This document shows positions 1 to 5,646 of a stretch of 6,308 bases of DNA, piece by piece (within the stretch, counting starts at the first letter, position 1; every line of letters begins with the position of its first letter). Location: assembly GCA_022563135.1 (NCBI GenBank), contig JADFNZ010000092.1, positions 1 through 6,308 of the forward strand. Direction: 5' to 3'. Both the position numbers and the translations under genes were made by a program. The stretch comes from Chloroflexota bacterium (GTDB lineage Bacteria; Chloroflexota; Dehalococcoidia; DSTF01; RBG-16-68-14). The notes under the pieces were generated by a model. That model had not been told where the DNA came from. It ran no database searches and saw only the letters and a program-made list of their open reading frames with translations.

Positions 1-408
1 TCGATAGGGTCCGCTGGCAACTAGCGTGTGCTCTTCTTTGGTCACCAGTGCCAGGGACCAGTTCTTCCCCAGCTCGTGATGAGTCCAGGCGAACAGCGGT
101 AGACTGGCGGCGCCCAGCCCAACGCCAACCCAGCGCGACCATACCGGCACTGGCAGGGTAGCCCACTTCATCCGCTGTGGCGCAAAGACGTGTACCAGCC
201 CCGCGCTTGTCCCCAGCACGCTGATAGACGCTAGCAGAGGCAATGTGAGCCGCTCTTCCCGGGTTCTTGAGACCGTTTGATCTGACTCGCTACCCCGTCG
301 CATGTAGTACGAGCGGATAAGGACGACCAGTAGATATAGCGCGCTTAAGATAACCCTAAAGCCTACATCGCTCTCAGGCTCCCCAGTCCCGGTCTTGAAC
401 TGCTTCAT
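1..408 (-). CDS. Isoprenylcysteine carboxyl methyltransferase-like membrane protein, 3' end cut by window edge
   Basis: The reading frame is open from an ATG at 408 to the window edge: 136 residues with no stop. Hydrophobic segments lie at about residues 17-36, 56-76 and 88-108. They are followed by HHELGKNWS (110-118) and HTLVASGPYR (127-136). This H-x-x-L-G-x-N-W-S plus H-x-L-V-x-S-G-P-Y-R pair is the hallmark of the ICMT/PEMT family of integral-membrane SAM-dependent methyltransferases. The family's RHPMY-type motif would come next but is off the window. Bacterial members methylate small thiols, lipids or unknown substrates, so the substrate cannot be named. The gene starts 36 bp after the csoR stop on the same strand and is probably cotranscribed with it. 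The Shine-Dalgarno is weak. By hand count, 27 of the first 40 codons end in G or C. Family assignment is fairly firm; function is open. Confidence 0.8.
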   Translation of the reverse strand, partial: MKQFKTGTGEPESDVGFRVILSALYLLVVLIRSYYMRRGSESDQTVSRTREERLTLPLLASISVLGTSAGLVHVFAPQRMKWATLPVPVWSRWVGVGLGAASLPLFAWTHHELGKNWSLALVTKEEHTLVASGPYR

Positions 409-444
409 GGTGCCCCAGCTACCTGTGCAAAGCGCTGCTGAGCG

Positions 445-711
445 TCACTTGTTCGCCAGCTCGTAGAGCTCCAGCAGCTCGCCGATCACCTGCTGCTCGC
501 GGCCGTCCCGGACGCCGGTGACGACGCAGGTGTGCAGATGGCCGTCCAGCAGAAGCGCCTCCATCTTCTCGATCGCGCGGCGGACGGCATAGGTCTGCTT
601 GAGCACGTCCACGCAGTACTTGTCCTCATCGATCATGCGGCGGATGCCCGCCAGATGGCCCTCGATGTAGCTGAGGCGCTTGAGCGCCTGTTCGCGCGTC
701 GTCTGCTGCAT
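445..711 (-). CDS. csoR: Copper-sensing transcriptional repressor of the CsoR family
   Basis: This is an 88-residue all-helical DUF156/CsoR-family protein, the normal family length. The Cu(I) ligand set of CsoR is complete: Cys33 (in KYCVDVLKQ), His58 and Cys62 (GHLHTC, H-x3-C). The second-shell Tyr32 and Glu78 also sit at the spacing seen in Mycobacterium tuberculosis CsoR. This separates it from the FrmR, RcnR and CstR branches. Family members are cytoplasmic tetramers that bind G/C-tract palindromes when metal-free and release DNA on binding Cu(I). The frame stays open upstream to 879, but the ATG at 711 is preferred. It has AAGGAG seven bases upstream, and a longer protein would read through the promoter and operator. 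The next gene in the operon is a membrane methyltransferase, not the usual copA or copZ. Autoregulation is likely, given the inverted repeat at 731-747. Confidence 0.92.
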   Translation of the reverse strand: MQQTTREQALKRLSYIEGHLAGIRRMIDEDKYCVDVLKQTYAVRRAIEKMEALLLDGHLHTCVVTGVRDGREQQVIGELLELYELANK

Positions 712-718
712 GGCCCGT

Positions 719-724
719 CTCCTT
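719..724 (-). promoter_or_regulatory. Ribosome binding site fixing the csoR start
   Basis: On the minus strand AAGGAG (724-719) lies 7 nt before the ATG at 711. It selects the 88-residue csoR start over the longer in-frame extension. Confidence 0.8.
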
Positions 725-730
725 ACCCAT

Positions 731-747
731 ACCCCCTGGGTGGGGGT
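731..747 (-). promoter_or_regulatory. CsoR-type operator: G/C-tract inverted repeat
   Basis: ACCCCC (731-736) and GGGGGT (742-747) form a perfect 6-bp inverted repeat with a 5-bp spacer. It lies 20 bp upstream of the csoR ATG and begins 7 bp downstream of the predicted -10, so it covers the expected transcription start. Known CsoR operators are interrupted palindromes of C and G tracts within or near their own promoters, so autorepression with release by copper is the natural reading. Binding itself is inferred. Confidence 0.75.
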
Positions 748-754
748 CTGCCTC

Positions 755-783
755 AGCATAGATGACAGGCGGCGTCGCGTCAA
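755..783 (-). promoter_or_regulatory. Sigma-70-type promoter of csoR
   Basis: On the minus strand TTGACG (783-778) is followed by a 17-bp spacer and TATGCT (760-755). Five of six -35 bases and four of six -10 bases match the consensus, and the spacing is ideal. The expected start near 748 falls at the edge of the G/C-tract inverted repeat. It should drive csoR and the downstream methyltransferase gene. Confidence 0.7.
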
Positions 784-800
784 GGGCGAATCTGCGCTCG

Positions 801-832
801 CTGTGCCGCCGCTCACGCGAGCTCCGGCACAG
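801..832. repeat. 32-nt two-tier hairpin in the csoR/patatin intergenic region
   Basis: Outer arms CTGTGCCG (801-808) and CGGCACAG (825-832) are perfectly complementary. Inside them GCTC (811-814) pairs with GAGC (819-822) around a 4-nt loop, leaving a 2x2 internal mismatch. No T-tract follows on either strand, so it does not look like a terminator. It lies 69 bp before the patatin ATG. It could be leader structure for that gene or a regulator site. No convincing -35/-10 pair was found for the patatin gene itself. Confidence 0.5.
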
Positions 833-890
833 TTGGCCGATACTGACGTAGAGGCGCGGCGCGACAGGAACGTCTGCACCGCCCGGCCTC

Positions 891-894
891 AGGA
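891..894 (+). promoter_or_regulatory. Ribosome binding site fixing the patatin start
   Basis: AGGA (891-894) lies 7 nt before the ATG at 902. It supports that start over upstream alternatives, which would overlap the divergent csoR gene. Confidence 0.55.
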
Positions 895-901
895 TGAACA
901 G

Positions 902-1786
902 ATGTGGTTCCGACGCAACGGCCATGCCGAACAACCCGCTCTGGTGCTAAGCGGCGGCGGCGCCATGGGCGCGCTCCAGGTAGGCATCCTCCGCGTCCTG
1001 GCTCGGCGAGGCTTCCGGCCGTCACACATCGTCGGTACCAGCGTCGGCGCGCTGAACGGGGCGTTCTTCGCCTTCTACCCGGACGAGGCTGGGGTCGAAC
1101 AGCTGGCCGATATCTGGCGCGAACTGGAGAACGAACGCTTTATTCACTTTAGCGCCGTCCGGATGGCCTACCGGCTGGCCGCACGCCGGCGTTATCTATT
1201 CAGCAACGATCTCCTCCAGCGGCTCGTCGCGGAGCACGCCGTGGTGGATGACTTCAGCGCCACGGAGATACCGCTCTCCGTCACCGCGACCGATCTCACC
1301 GCCGGGCGCAAGCACGTCTTCCGCCGCGGCTCGGTATCGCAGGCAGTACTCGCGTCGACCGCGCTCCCTGGCGTGTTCAGCCCGATCGAGATCGACGGCC
1401 ACTCATACGTCGACGGCGGCGTGCTCGCGAACCTGGACCTGGAGACAGCGGTCGACGCCGGCGCCAGAGAGATCCTGGCGATCGATCTCTCCCACTCCTT
1501 CGATCAGCCCAACCCCGTCAACGTCCTGGGCGTCATCACACGCACCGTCGATATCGTCATGCGCGACCGCGTCGCGCGCGACATGGCGCAGCTTAGCGAG
1601 CGAGCGCGGATCGCGCTTATCCAGCCGCAGATCCCGGAAGGGCCCGGCCTTGGCGAGCTCCGCGAGATCTCCCGACTCATCGAGCGTGGCGAACAGTTCG
1701 GTGAGGAGATGGTCGGCCAGTGCTTCGACGACAAGGGGCGGTTGAGCCCGGGCGTCATCTCCGCGCCGATGGCGCTGTCGGCGTAG
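902..1786 (+). CDS. Patatin-like phospholipase / serine hydrolase (RssA-like)
   Basis: This is a 294-residue single-domain patatin protein. The oxyanion-hole loop SGGGAMGA is at residues 17-24. The nucleophile elbow GTSVG holds Ser47, and the DGG motif supplies Asp171, so the Ser-Asp dyad is complete. The family hydrolyses acyl esters of phospholipids or other lipids; the substrate here cannot be told. There is no signal peptide and no obvious membrane segment, so a cytosolic or membrane-peripheral place is likely, as for short bacterial RssA-type proteins. The frame is open back to 680, but that extension would overlap csoR and its promoter. ATG 902 has a Shine-Dalgarno, and the patatin fold begins 13 residues later. 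The gene diverges from csoR and converges on dapA with one base between the two stop codons. Confidence 0.9.
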   Translation: MWFRRNGHAEQPALVLSGGGAMGALQVGILRVLARRGFRPSHIVGTSVGALNGAFFAFYPDEAGVEQLADIWRELENERFIHFSAVRMAYRLAARRRYLFSNDLLQRLVAEHAVVDDFSATEIPLSVTATDLTAGRKHVFRRGSVSQAVLASTALPGVFSPIEIDGHSYVDGGVLANLDLETAVDAGAREILAIDLSHSFDQPNPVNVLGVITRTVDIVMRDRVARDMAQLSERARIALIQPQIPEGPGLGELREISRLIERGEQFGEEMVGQCFDDKGRLSPGVISAPMALSA

Positions 1787-1787
1787 G

Positions 1788-2684
1788 CTAGACCGTGACC
1801 GGCAGGTCGATCTGGTGGCGGCGCACCTCCGCCATGATCCGCTCGCCCGTGGCTTCGTCCGGCTCGCAGAGCGGGAGCCGCAGGCCACCCACAGGGAAGC
1901 CTAGGTGGGCCAGTGCATGCTTCAGGGGGATCGGGTTGGTGACGAAGAAGAGCGCGTGGATCAGCGGCAGCAAGCGCCGGTGCGCCCGCGACGCCTCCTC
2001 CGTTCGCCCGGCGACGGCGTCCTCGATCATCGCCGCGAGCTTCCTGCCGATGAGGTGCGAGGCGACACTGATCACGCCGTAGCCACCGACGGCTAGGATC
2101 AGCAATGTGTCCTCGTCCGCGCCACTCCAGACGCGAAAGCCGTCCGCCGACTCCTCGATGATGCGGGCGATCTGCGCCAGATCGCCGCTCGCCTCCTTCA
2201 CGCCGGTGATGTTCCCCACCTGCGAGAGGCGGATCGCCGTCTCCGCGGTCATGTTGACGCTAGTGCGGCCCGGCAGGTTATAGAGGACGCACGGCAGCGT
2301 CGTCGCGGAGGCGATCGCCTCGAAGTGGCGAACCATCCCCTCCTGCGTCGGCTTGTTGTAGTAGGGCACCACGGCGAGAACGCCGTCCACGCCCGTTCGC
2401 TCCGCCTGCCGGGTCAGCTCCACGCTGTGGGCTGTGTCGTTGCTGCCGGTGTTGCCAATGACGGCGGCGCGGTCGCCCACAGCGGCCTTTACCTCCGTGA
2501 AGAGGCGCAACTTCTCCTCGTCCGTGAGCGTGGACGCCTCGCCGGTCGTGCCAGCGACGACGAGCCCGTCGCTCCCCGAATCGATGAGCGCGAGGGCGAG
2601 CCGCTTCGCGCCGTCGTAGTCGACGGCGCCGTCAGCGGCGAAAGGCGTCACCATCGCGGTAATCAGACGGCCGAAGTCAGGCAT
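1788..2684 (-). CDS. dapA: 4-hydroxy-tetrahydrodipicolinate synthase
   Basis: This is a 298-residue class I aldolase (TIM barrel) of the DHDPS/NAL family; E. coli DapA has 292. It condenses pyruvate with L-aspartate-4-semialdehyde in the first committed step towards meso-diaminopimelate and lysine. The active site is complete. Lys163 in GVKEASGD is the Schiff-base lysine. Thr46 and Thr47 lie in AGTTGE. Tyr109 lies in PYYNKP. Tyr135 and Arg140 lie in LYNLPGR, the arginine being the substrate-carboxylate binder that favours true DapA over other family lyases. ATG 2684 has only a weak upstream GGGA. The gene follows asd by 68 bp on the same strand, so enzyme and substrate supplier are coexpressed. 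An extra extended -10 lies in that gap. No terminator is visible before the convergent patatin gene. Confidence 0.94.
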   Translation of the reverse strand: MPDFGRLITAMVTPFAADGAVDYDGAKRLALALIDSGSDGLVVAGTTGEASTLTDEEKLRLFTEVKAAVGDRAAVIGNTGSNDTAHSVELTRQAERTGVDGVLAVVPYYNKPTQEGMVRHFEAIASATTLPCVLYNLPGRTSVNMTAETAIRLSQVGNITGVKEASGDLAQIARIIEESADGFRVWSGADEDTLLILAVGGYGVISVASHLIGRKLAAMIEDAVAGRTEEASRAHRRLLPLIHALFFVTNPIPLKHALAHLGFPVGGLRLPLCEPDEATGERIMAEVRRHQIDLPVTV

Positions 2685-2723
2685 AGCGTCGGTTTCCCAC
2701 CAGCGGTTCTCGGGTGTGAGACG

Positions 2724-2732
2724 AGTATAGCA
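2724..2732 (-). promoter_or_regulatory. Possible internal promoter for dapA (extended -10)
   Basis: On the minus strand TGC followed by TATACT (2732-2724) is a near-perfect extended -10 in the asd-dapA gap, 39 bp before the dapA ATG. There is no -35 at 16-18 bp; a TTGACC lies only 7 bp upstream, which is too close. It might give dapA some transcription of its own. Confidence 0.35.
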
Positions 2733-2752
2733 GAGCGGTCAAAACGGAGCCC

Positions 2753-3784
2753 CTAGACCAGGTCGCGCGCGACGAGCTCCTCCGCGATCTGGAGGGCGTT
2801 CAGCGCCGCGCCCTTGCGCAGGTTGTCGGATACGAGCCAGAGGGCGATGCCCTTCTCGTGCGAGGCGTCCTTGCGGATGCGCCCAACGAACACCTCGTCG
2901 CGACCGGCCGCGGTAAGCGGCTGCGGGTAGAGGCTGATCGACGGGTCGTCCTGGACGACGACGCCCGGCGCCTGACGCAGGATGTCCGCCGCCTCCTCGG
3001 GCTCCATGTTGCGGCTGAACTGGACGTGCACGGCCTCGCTGTGGCTCACCTGCACGGGCACGCGAACGCAGGTGGCCGAAAGGGGCAGCTCCGGCTCGTG
3101 CATGATCTTGCGCGTCTCCGCCATCATCTTCCACTCCTCGCTCGTATAGCCGTCATCCTTGAACGAGCCGATCTCCGGCAGCAGATTGTCCGCGATCTGG
3201 TGCGGGTAGACGTGAGGCGCTGCCGGCTGATTTTCGAGCACCTGGCGGTTCTGCCGCACCAGCTCCTCCACCGCCGCCCGTCCCGTGCCGGAGACCGATT
3301 GGTAGGTGGCCACCACCACGCGCTCGATCGGATTCACCTGATGGAGCGGCCAGAGCGCCATCACGAGCGGCGTCGTCGAGCAGTTCGGGATGGCGAGGAT
3401 CCCCTCGTGCTGCACCACATCGCCCGCATTGACCTCCGGCACCACCAGCGGCACGTTCGGCTCCATTCGCCACACGCCGCTGTCGTCGATAGCGATGCCG
3501 CCCGCCTTGGCCACGGCGGCGCCGAACGTCCGCGAGGCGTCGTCCGTGGCGGAGATGAACACCAGCTCCGCCTCCGTGACGGCGCGGACGGTCGCCTCCT
3601 CCACCTCGATCTCCCGCTCGCAGAACGGGATGCGCCGGCCCGCGGAGCGCCTGGTCGCGAACAACCGCAACCGGCGCAGCGGAAAGTGCCGCGCGGCCAG
3701 GATGCGCAGAAACTCCTGTCCCACCACTCCCGTCGCGCCGACGACGGCGACGTGGTACAGCTTTCCGTTGGTACTCTCTGCCAA
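2753..3784 (-). CDS. asd: Aspartate-semialdehyde dehydrogenase
   Basis: This is a 343-residue, full-length enzyme that reduces L-aspartyl-4-phosphate to L-aspartate-4-semialdehyde with NADPH. The product feeds DapA, encoded next, and the threonine/methionine branch. An N-terminal Rossmann motif GATGVVG is at 16-22. The catalytic Cys135 lies in IPNCSTTP. YQSVSGTG (161-168) carries the conserved Gln162. RVPVQVSHSE (241-250) supplies the substrate-binding Arg241 and the catalytic His248. The C-terminal WLVSDNLRKGAALNALQIAE block is typical of the family. Translation appears to start at TTG (3784). AAAGAGG lies six bases upstream and no ATG is available near the N-terminus. The promoter at 3836-3864 and the G/C-tract inverted repeat at 3810-3829 lie directly upstream and closely resemble those of csoR. 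Confidence 0.95.
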   Translation of the reverse strand: MAESTNGKLYHVAVVGATGVVGQEFLRILAARHFPLRRLRLFATRRSAGRRIPFCEREIEVEEATVRAVTEAELVFISATDDASRTFGAAVAKAGGIAIDDSGVWRMEPNVPLVVPEVNAGDVVQHEGILAIPNCSTTPLVMALWPLHQVNPIERVVVATYQSVSGTGRAAVEELVRQNRQVLENQPAAPHVYPHQIADNLLPEIGSFKDDGYTSEEWKMMAETRKIMHEPELPLSATCVRVPVQVSHSEAVHVQFSRNMEPEEAADILRQAPGVVVQDDPSISLYPQPLTAAGRDEVFVGRIRKDASHEKGIALWLVSDNLRKGAALNALQIAEELVARDLV

Positions 3785-3790
3785 GCCAGA

Positions 3791-3797
3791 CCTCTTT
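3791..3797 (-). promoter_or_regulatory. Ribosome binding site for the TTG start of asd
   Basis: On the minus strand AAAGAGG (3797-3791) sits 6 nt before the TTG at 3784, which supports initiation at this non-ATG codon. Confidence 0.65.
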
Positions 3798-3809
3798 CAG
3801 AGATACGCT

Positions 3810-3829
3810 ACCCCCCATAGACGGGGGGT
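3810..3829 (-). promoter_or_regulatory. CsoR-operator-like G/C-tract inverted repeat before asd
   Basis: ACCCCCC (3810-3816) and GGGGGGT (3823-3829) form a perfect 7-bp inverted repeat with a 6-bp spacer. It begins 6 bp downstream of the asd -10, over the expected transcription start. Composition, arm design and placement mirror the repeat at 731-747 in front of csoR. It may be a second CsoR-family operator. Alternatively it may act as RNA, since it would form a very stable stem-loop at the 5' end of the asd-dapA transcript. Confidence 0.55.
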
Positions 3830-3835
3830 TACCTC

Positions 3836-3864
3836 ATCATAGAGAAACCCATTCGCTCGCACAA
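3836..3864 (-). promoter_or_regulatory. Promoter of the asd-dapA operon
   Basis: On the minus strand TATGAT (3841-3836) matches five of six -10 bases. TTGTGC (3864-3859) lies 17 bp upstream and matches the TTG of the -35. The predicted start near 3829 falls at the first base of the inverted repeat at 3810-3829. The block TATGATGAGG differs from that of the csoR promoter at one position. Confidence 0.6.
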
Positions 3865-3927
3865 CGCTACGTTGCCTCCAGGAGATGCCCTCGGCCCTGC
3901 GGCTTCCGGGCGAACATTAGAACTGTC

Positions 3928-3936
3928 TGGTACACT
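3928..3936 (+). promoter_or_regulatory. Extended -10 promoter of the alpha/beta-hydrolase gene
   Basis: TGG followed by TACACT (3928-3936) fits the TGn-TAnnnT extended -10 pattern, 39 bp before the ATG at 3976. No good -35 lies at 16-18 bp, so the promoter would depend on the extended -10 or on an activator. Confidence 0.45.
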
Positions 3937-3951
3937 AGGCGGTTCGCCTAG
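3935..3951 (+). promoter_or_regulatory. Perfect 17-bp palindrome, likely repressor operator
   Basis: CTAGGCG (3935-3941) and CGCCTAG (3945-3951) are perfect arms around GTT. The palindrome overlaps the last bases of the -10 (3931-3936) and covers the expected transcription start, the classic place for a repressor to block RNA polymerase. It differs in sequence from the G/C-tract repeats, so a different regulator is expected. No candidate regulator gene lies next to it here. Confidence 0.6.
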
Positions 3952-3975
3952 CTTTCGCTACCAAAGGTAACGGAC

Positions 3976-4890
3976 ATGCTAACTGAGAACTTCTTCGACT
4001 CGGACGGCGTCAGCCTCCATTTCATCGATTGGGGCGGGAGCGGCAGGCCGCTAGTGCTACTCGCCGGCCTCGGCGGCACTGCTCAGCTATTTCGAGGACT
4101 CGCGCCTCGACTCGCGGAGCGGTTCAGGGTCGTGGCCCTAACGCGACGCGGCCACGGGCGATCAGATCGCCCCGAAGCCGGTTACGATCTCGATACGATG
4201 GTCGACGACATACACCGGTTTCTGGACACCATGGAGTTCCCGCGCGCCATTCTTGTTGGCCACTCGTGGGCTGGAATCGAGATACCACGCTTCGCGACAA
4301 GGTACCCAGACAGGGTGGAGGCGGTGATATACCTTGATGCCCTGCATCAACTCCTGGAACCACAGCCGGATCCTGCGGCAAACCCAGTCTGGGCTGTCCT
4401 GGAGACGCGGCCAAAGCCGGAGGATCTCGTCTCATCCGAGGCCTACCTCGCCTACTACAAGCGTTCCCGCCCTGACCTCACCAGCATCTGGTGTAAGGCC
4501 ATCGAAGCCGACCGCCTGGAGGACATGACCATCGAGGACGGCCGTCCAGTGGACGACCGCCACGGCTACGAAGTGTCAACCAAGATGCTCGCCGGCCTCG
4601 GTCCTCACCGCGAGCCGGCCTATGGCGACGTCAAAGCTCCCACGCTAGCGTTCATCCGCGCCGGGATCACAAATCCGCTCGTACCGCCCGGCGCCTCAGA
4701 AGAGTTGGAGCGCGCTGCCAACACTTACTACGTGGAGAACTCCCTGCCTCGGATCAGGCGGCAAACAAAACTCTTCCGCAAAGCCGCACCGGACGCCCGC
4801 GTCATCGAGCTCGATACCTCCAACCACACGATCTTCATCGCCAAAGAAGACGAGACAGTCGCGGCGATCTTCGAGTTCCTGCTGAGTTAG
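3976..4890 (+). CDS. Alpha/beta-fold hydrolase of unknown substrate
   Basis: This is a 304-residue soluble alpha/beta-hydrolase. The nucleophile elbow GHSWAG (95-100) carries Ser97. The canonical RRGHGRSDRP turn is at 58-67, GLGG (31-34) lies where the oxyanion loop is expected, and the C-terminal His284 lies in SNHTIF. Residues of about 125-215 form the cap region. The strand expected to carry the catalytic acid (about 222-228) is followed by AGITNPLVPP, with no Asp or Glu. Asp121 after the preceding strand (VIYLDA) may take the role, as in haloalkane dehalogenases with the acid after strand 6. ATG 3976 has AAAGGT seven bases upstream. By hand count, 29 of the first 40 codons end in G or C, against 39 of 40 in the next gene, so it may have come from elsewhere. 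Esterase, lactonase or dehalogenase-like activity cannot be separated from sequence. Confidence 0.87.
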   Translation: MLTENFFDSDGVSLHFIDWGGSGRPLVLLAGLGGTAQLFRGLAPRLAERFRVVALTRRGHGRSDRPEAGYDLDTMVDDIHRFLDTMEFPRAILVGHSWAGIEIPRFATRYPDRVEAVIYLDALHQLLEPQPDPAANPVWAVLETRPKPEDLVSSEAYLAYYKRSRPDLTSIWCKAIEADRLEDMTIEDGRPVDDRHGYEVSTKMLAGLGPHREPAYGDVKAPTLAFIRAGITNPLVPPGASEELERAANTYYVENSLPRIRRQTKLFRKAAPDARVIELDTSNHTIFIAKEDETVAAIFEFLLS

Positions 4891-4892
4891 CC

Positions 4893-4914
4893 GCCTGCTC
4901 GAACAGCCTGCTCG
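4893..4914 (+). repeat. Short direct repeat after the hydrolase stop
   Basis: GCCTGCTCG occurs at 4893-4901 and again at 4906-4914, starting two bases after the hydrolase stop codon. It is too short to name. No terminator hairpin with a T-tract was found in the 120-bp gap to the next gene. Confidence 0.3.
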
Positions 4915-5010
4915 CCACACGCGCCCACTAGACGAGCCACTCCAACGGATGCTATTCTGGCTGCCGCCGCACCCGCGACAACCGCACCGCCAGCAAGGAG
5001 GAGCCGGACG

Positions 5011-5646
5011 ATGGCCGACGAGTTCGAGAAGATCACCTACGAGAAGGACGGACGCATCGCGATCATCACGATGAACCGCCCCGACAAGCACAACGCGATC
5101 GACCCGCAGACCAGCTACGAGCTGCACGCCGCGTTCTGCGACTTCCGCGACGACGACGAGCTCTGGACGGCGATCCTCACCGGCGCCGGCGAGAAGTCGT
5201 TCTCCACCGGCAACGACCTCGTCGCCATGGCGCAGATGATGGCCGGCGGCGGCGAGGAGATGCGCAAGTACGCCGGCGCGCCCTTCGGCGGGATCACGCG
5301 CAAGTTCGAGTGCTGGAAGCCGATCATCGCGGCGATCAACGGCTACTGCCTCGCCGGCGGCATGGAGATCGCCGCCTCGTGCGACATCCGCGTCGCCGCC
5401 GAGCACGCGACGTTCGGCGTGCCGGAGGTGACGCGCGGCATCATCCCGGGCGCCAGCGGCACGCAGCGCCTGCCGCGCATGCTCCCGAAGGGCATCGCGC
5501 TGGAGATGCTGATGACCGGCGCCCGCTTCGACGCCGAATGGGCGCTGCGCCACGGCCTCGTCAACTACGTCGTGCCGGCCGAGCAGGTGATGCCCAAGGC
5601 GCGCGAGCTGGCGGAGACGATCTGCGCGGTGGAAATGACAACCTGA
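5011..5646 (+). CDS. Enoyl-CoA hydratase/isomerase family protein, C-terminus lost
   Basis: The 211-residue frame matches the crotonase family up to about residue 207. The acyl-CoA/oxyanion loop is FSTGNDL (64-70). [16 protein letters not shown] (111-126) holds Glu119. [20 protein letters not shown] (135-154) holds Glu139. These two glutamates correspond to Glu144 and Glu164 of rat mitochondrial hydratase, so trans-2-enoyl-CoA hydration is plausible, probably in acyl-CoA or aromatic-acid breakdown. Family members usually have about 255-265 residues. The last 50 or so, which form the C-terminal helices used in oligomer packing and the acyl pocket, are missing. The frame leaves crotonase sequence near 5628-5634 and ends four codons on. 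The start is secure, with AAGGAGG (4995-5001) nine bases upstream. The product is probably non-functional if the junction is real. Confidence 0.85.
   Translation: MADEFEKITYEKDGRIAIITMNRPDKHNAIDPQTSYELHAAFCDFRDDDELWTAILTGAGEKSFSTGNDLVAMAQMMAGGGEEMRKYAGAPFGGITRKFECWKPIIAAINGYCLAGGMEIAASCDIRVAAEHATFGVPEVTRGIIPGASGTQRLPRMLPKGIALEMLMTGARFDAEWALRHGLVNYVVPAEQVMPKARELAETICAVEMTT

Noticed and set aside
712..879. In-frame N-terminal extension of csoR to a 144-residue protein
   Set aside because: The extension would translate the promoter and operator. It is not like CsoR sequence, and the ATG at 711 has a strong ribosome binding site and gives the normal family length.
680..901. In-frame N-terminal extension of the patatin gene to 368 residues
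   Set aside because: It starts inside csoR on the other strand and has no patatin character. ATG 902 with AGGA upstream begins 13 residues before the conserved fold.
2858..3820. 320-residue plus-strand frame antisense to asd
   Set aside because: The His/Arg-rich sequence has no motif and covers the asd promoter and operator region. Asd on the minus strand is certain.
4953..4958. TATTCT as a -10 for the enoyl-CoA hydratase
   Set aside because: No -35 or TG extension accompanies it, so it is too weak to list.
4696..5553. 285-residue minus-strand frame antisense to the hydrolase end and the hydratase
   Set aside because: It is a shadow of two well-supported plus-strand genes, rich in Arg, Ala and Gly, as expected opposite GC-rich codons.
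5310..5627. Upstream part of the long plus-strand frame that ends at 5966
   Set aside because: It is an Arg/Ala/His-rich shadow of the enoyl-CoA hydratase. Only the part after about 5628 reads as real protein, so a 218-residue gene is not supported.
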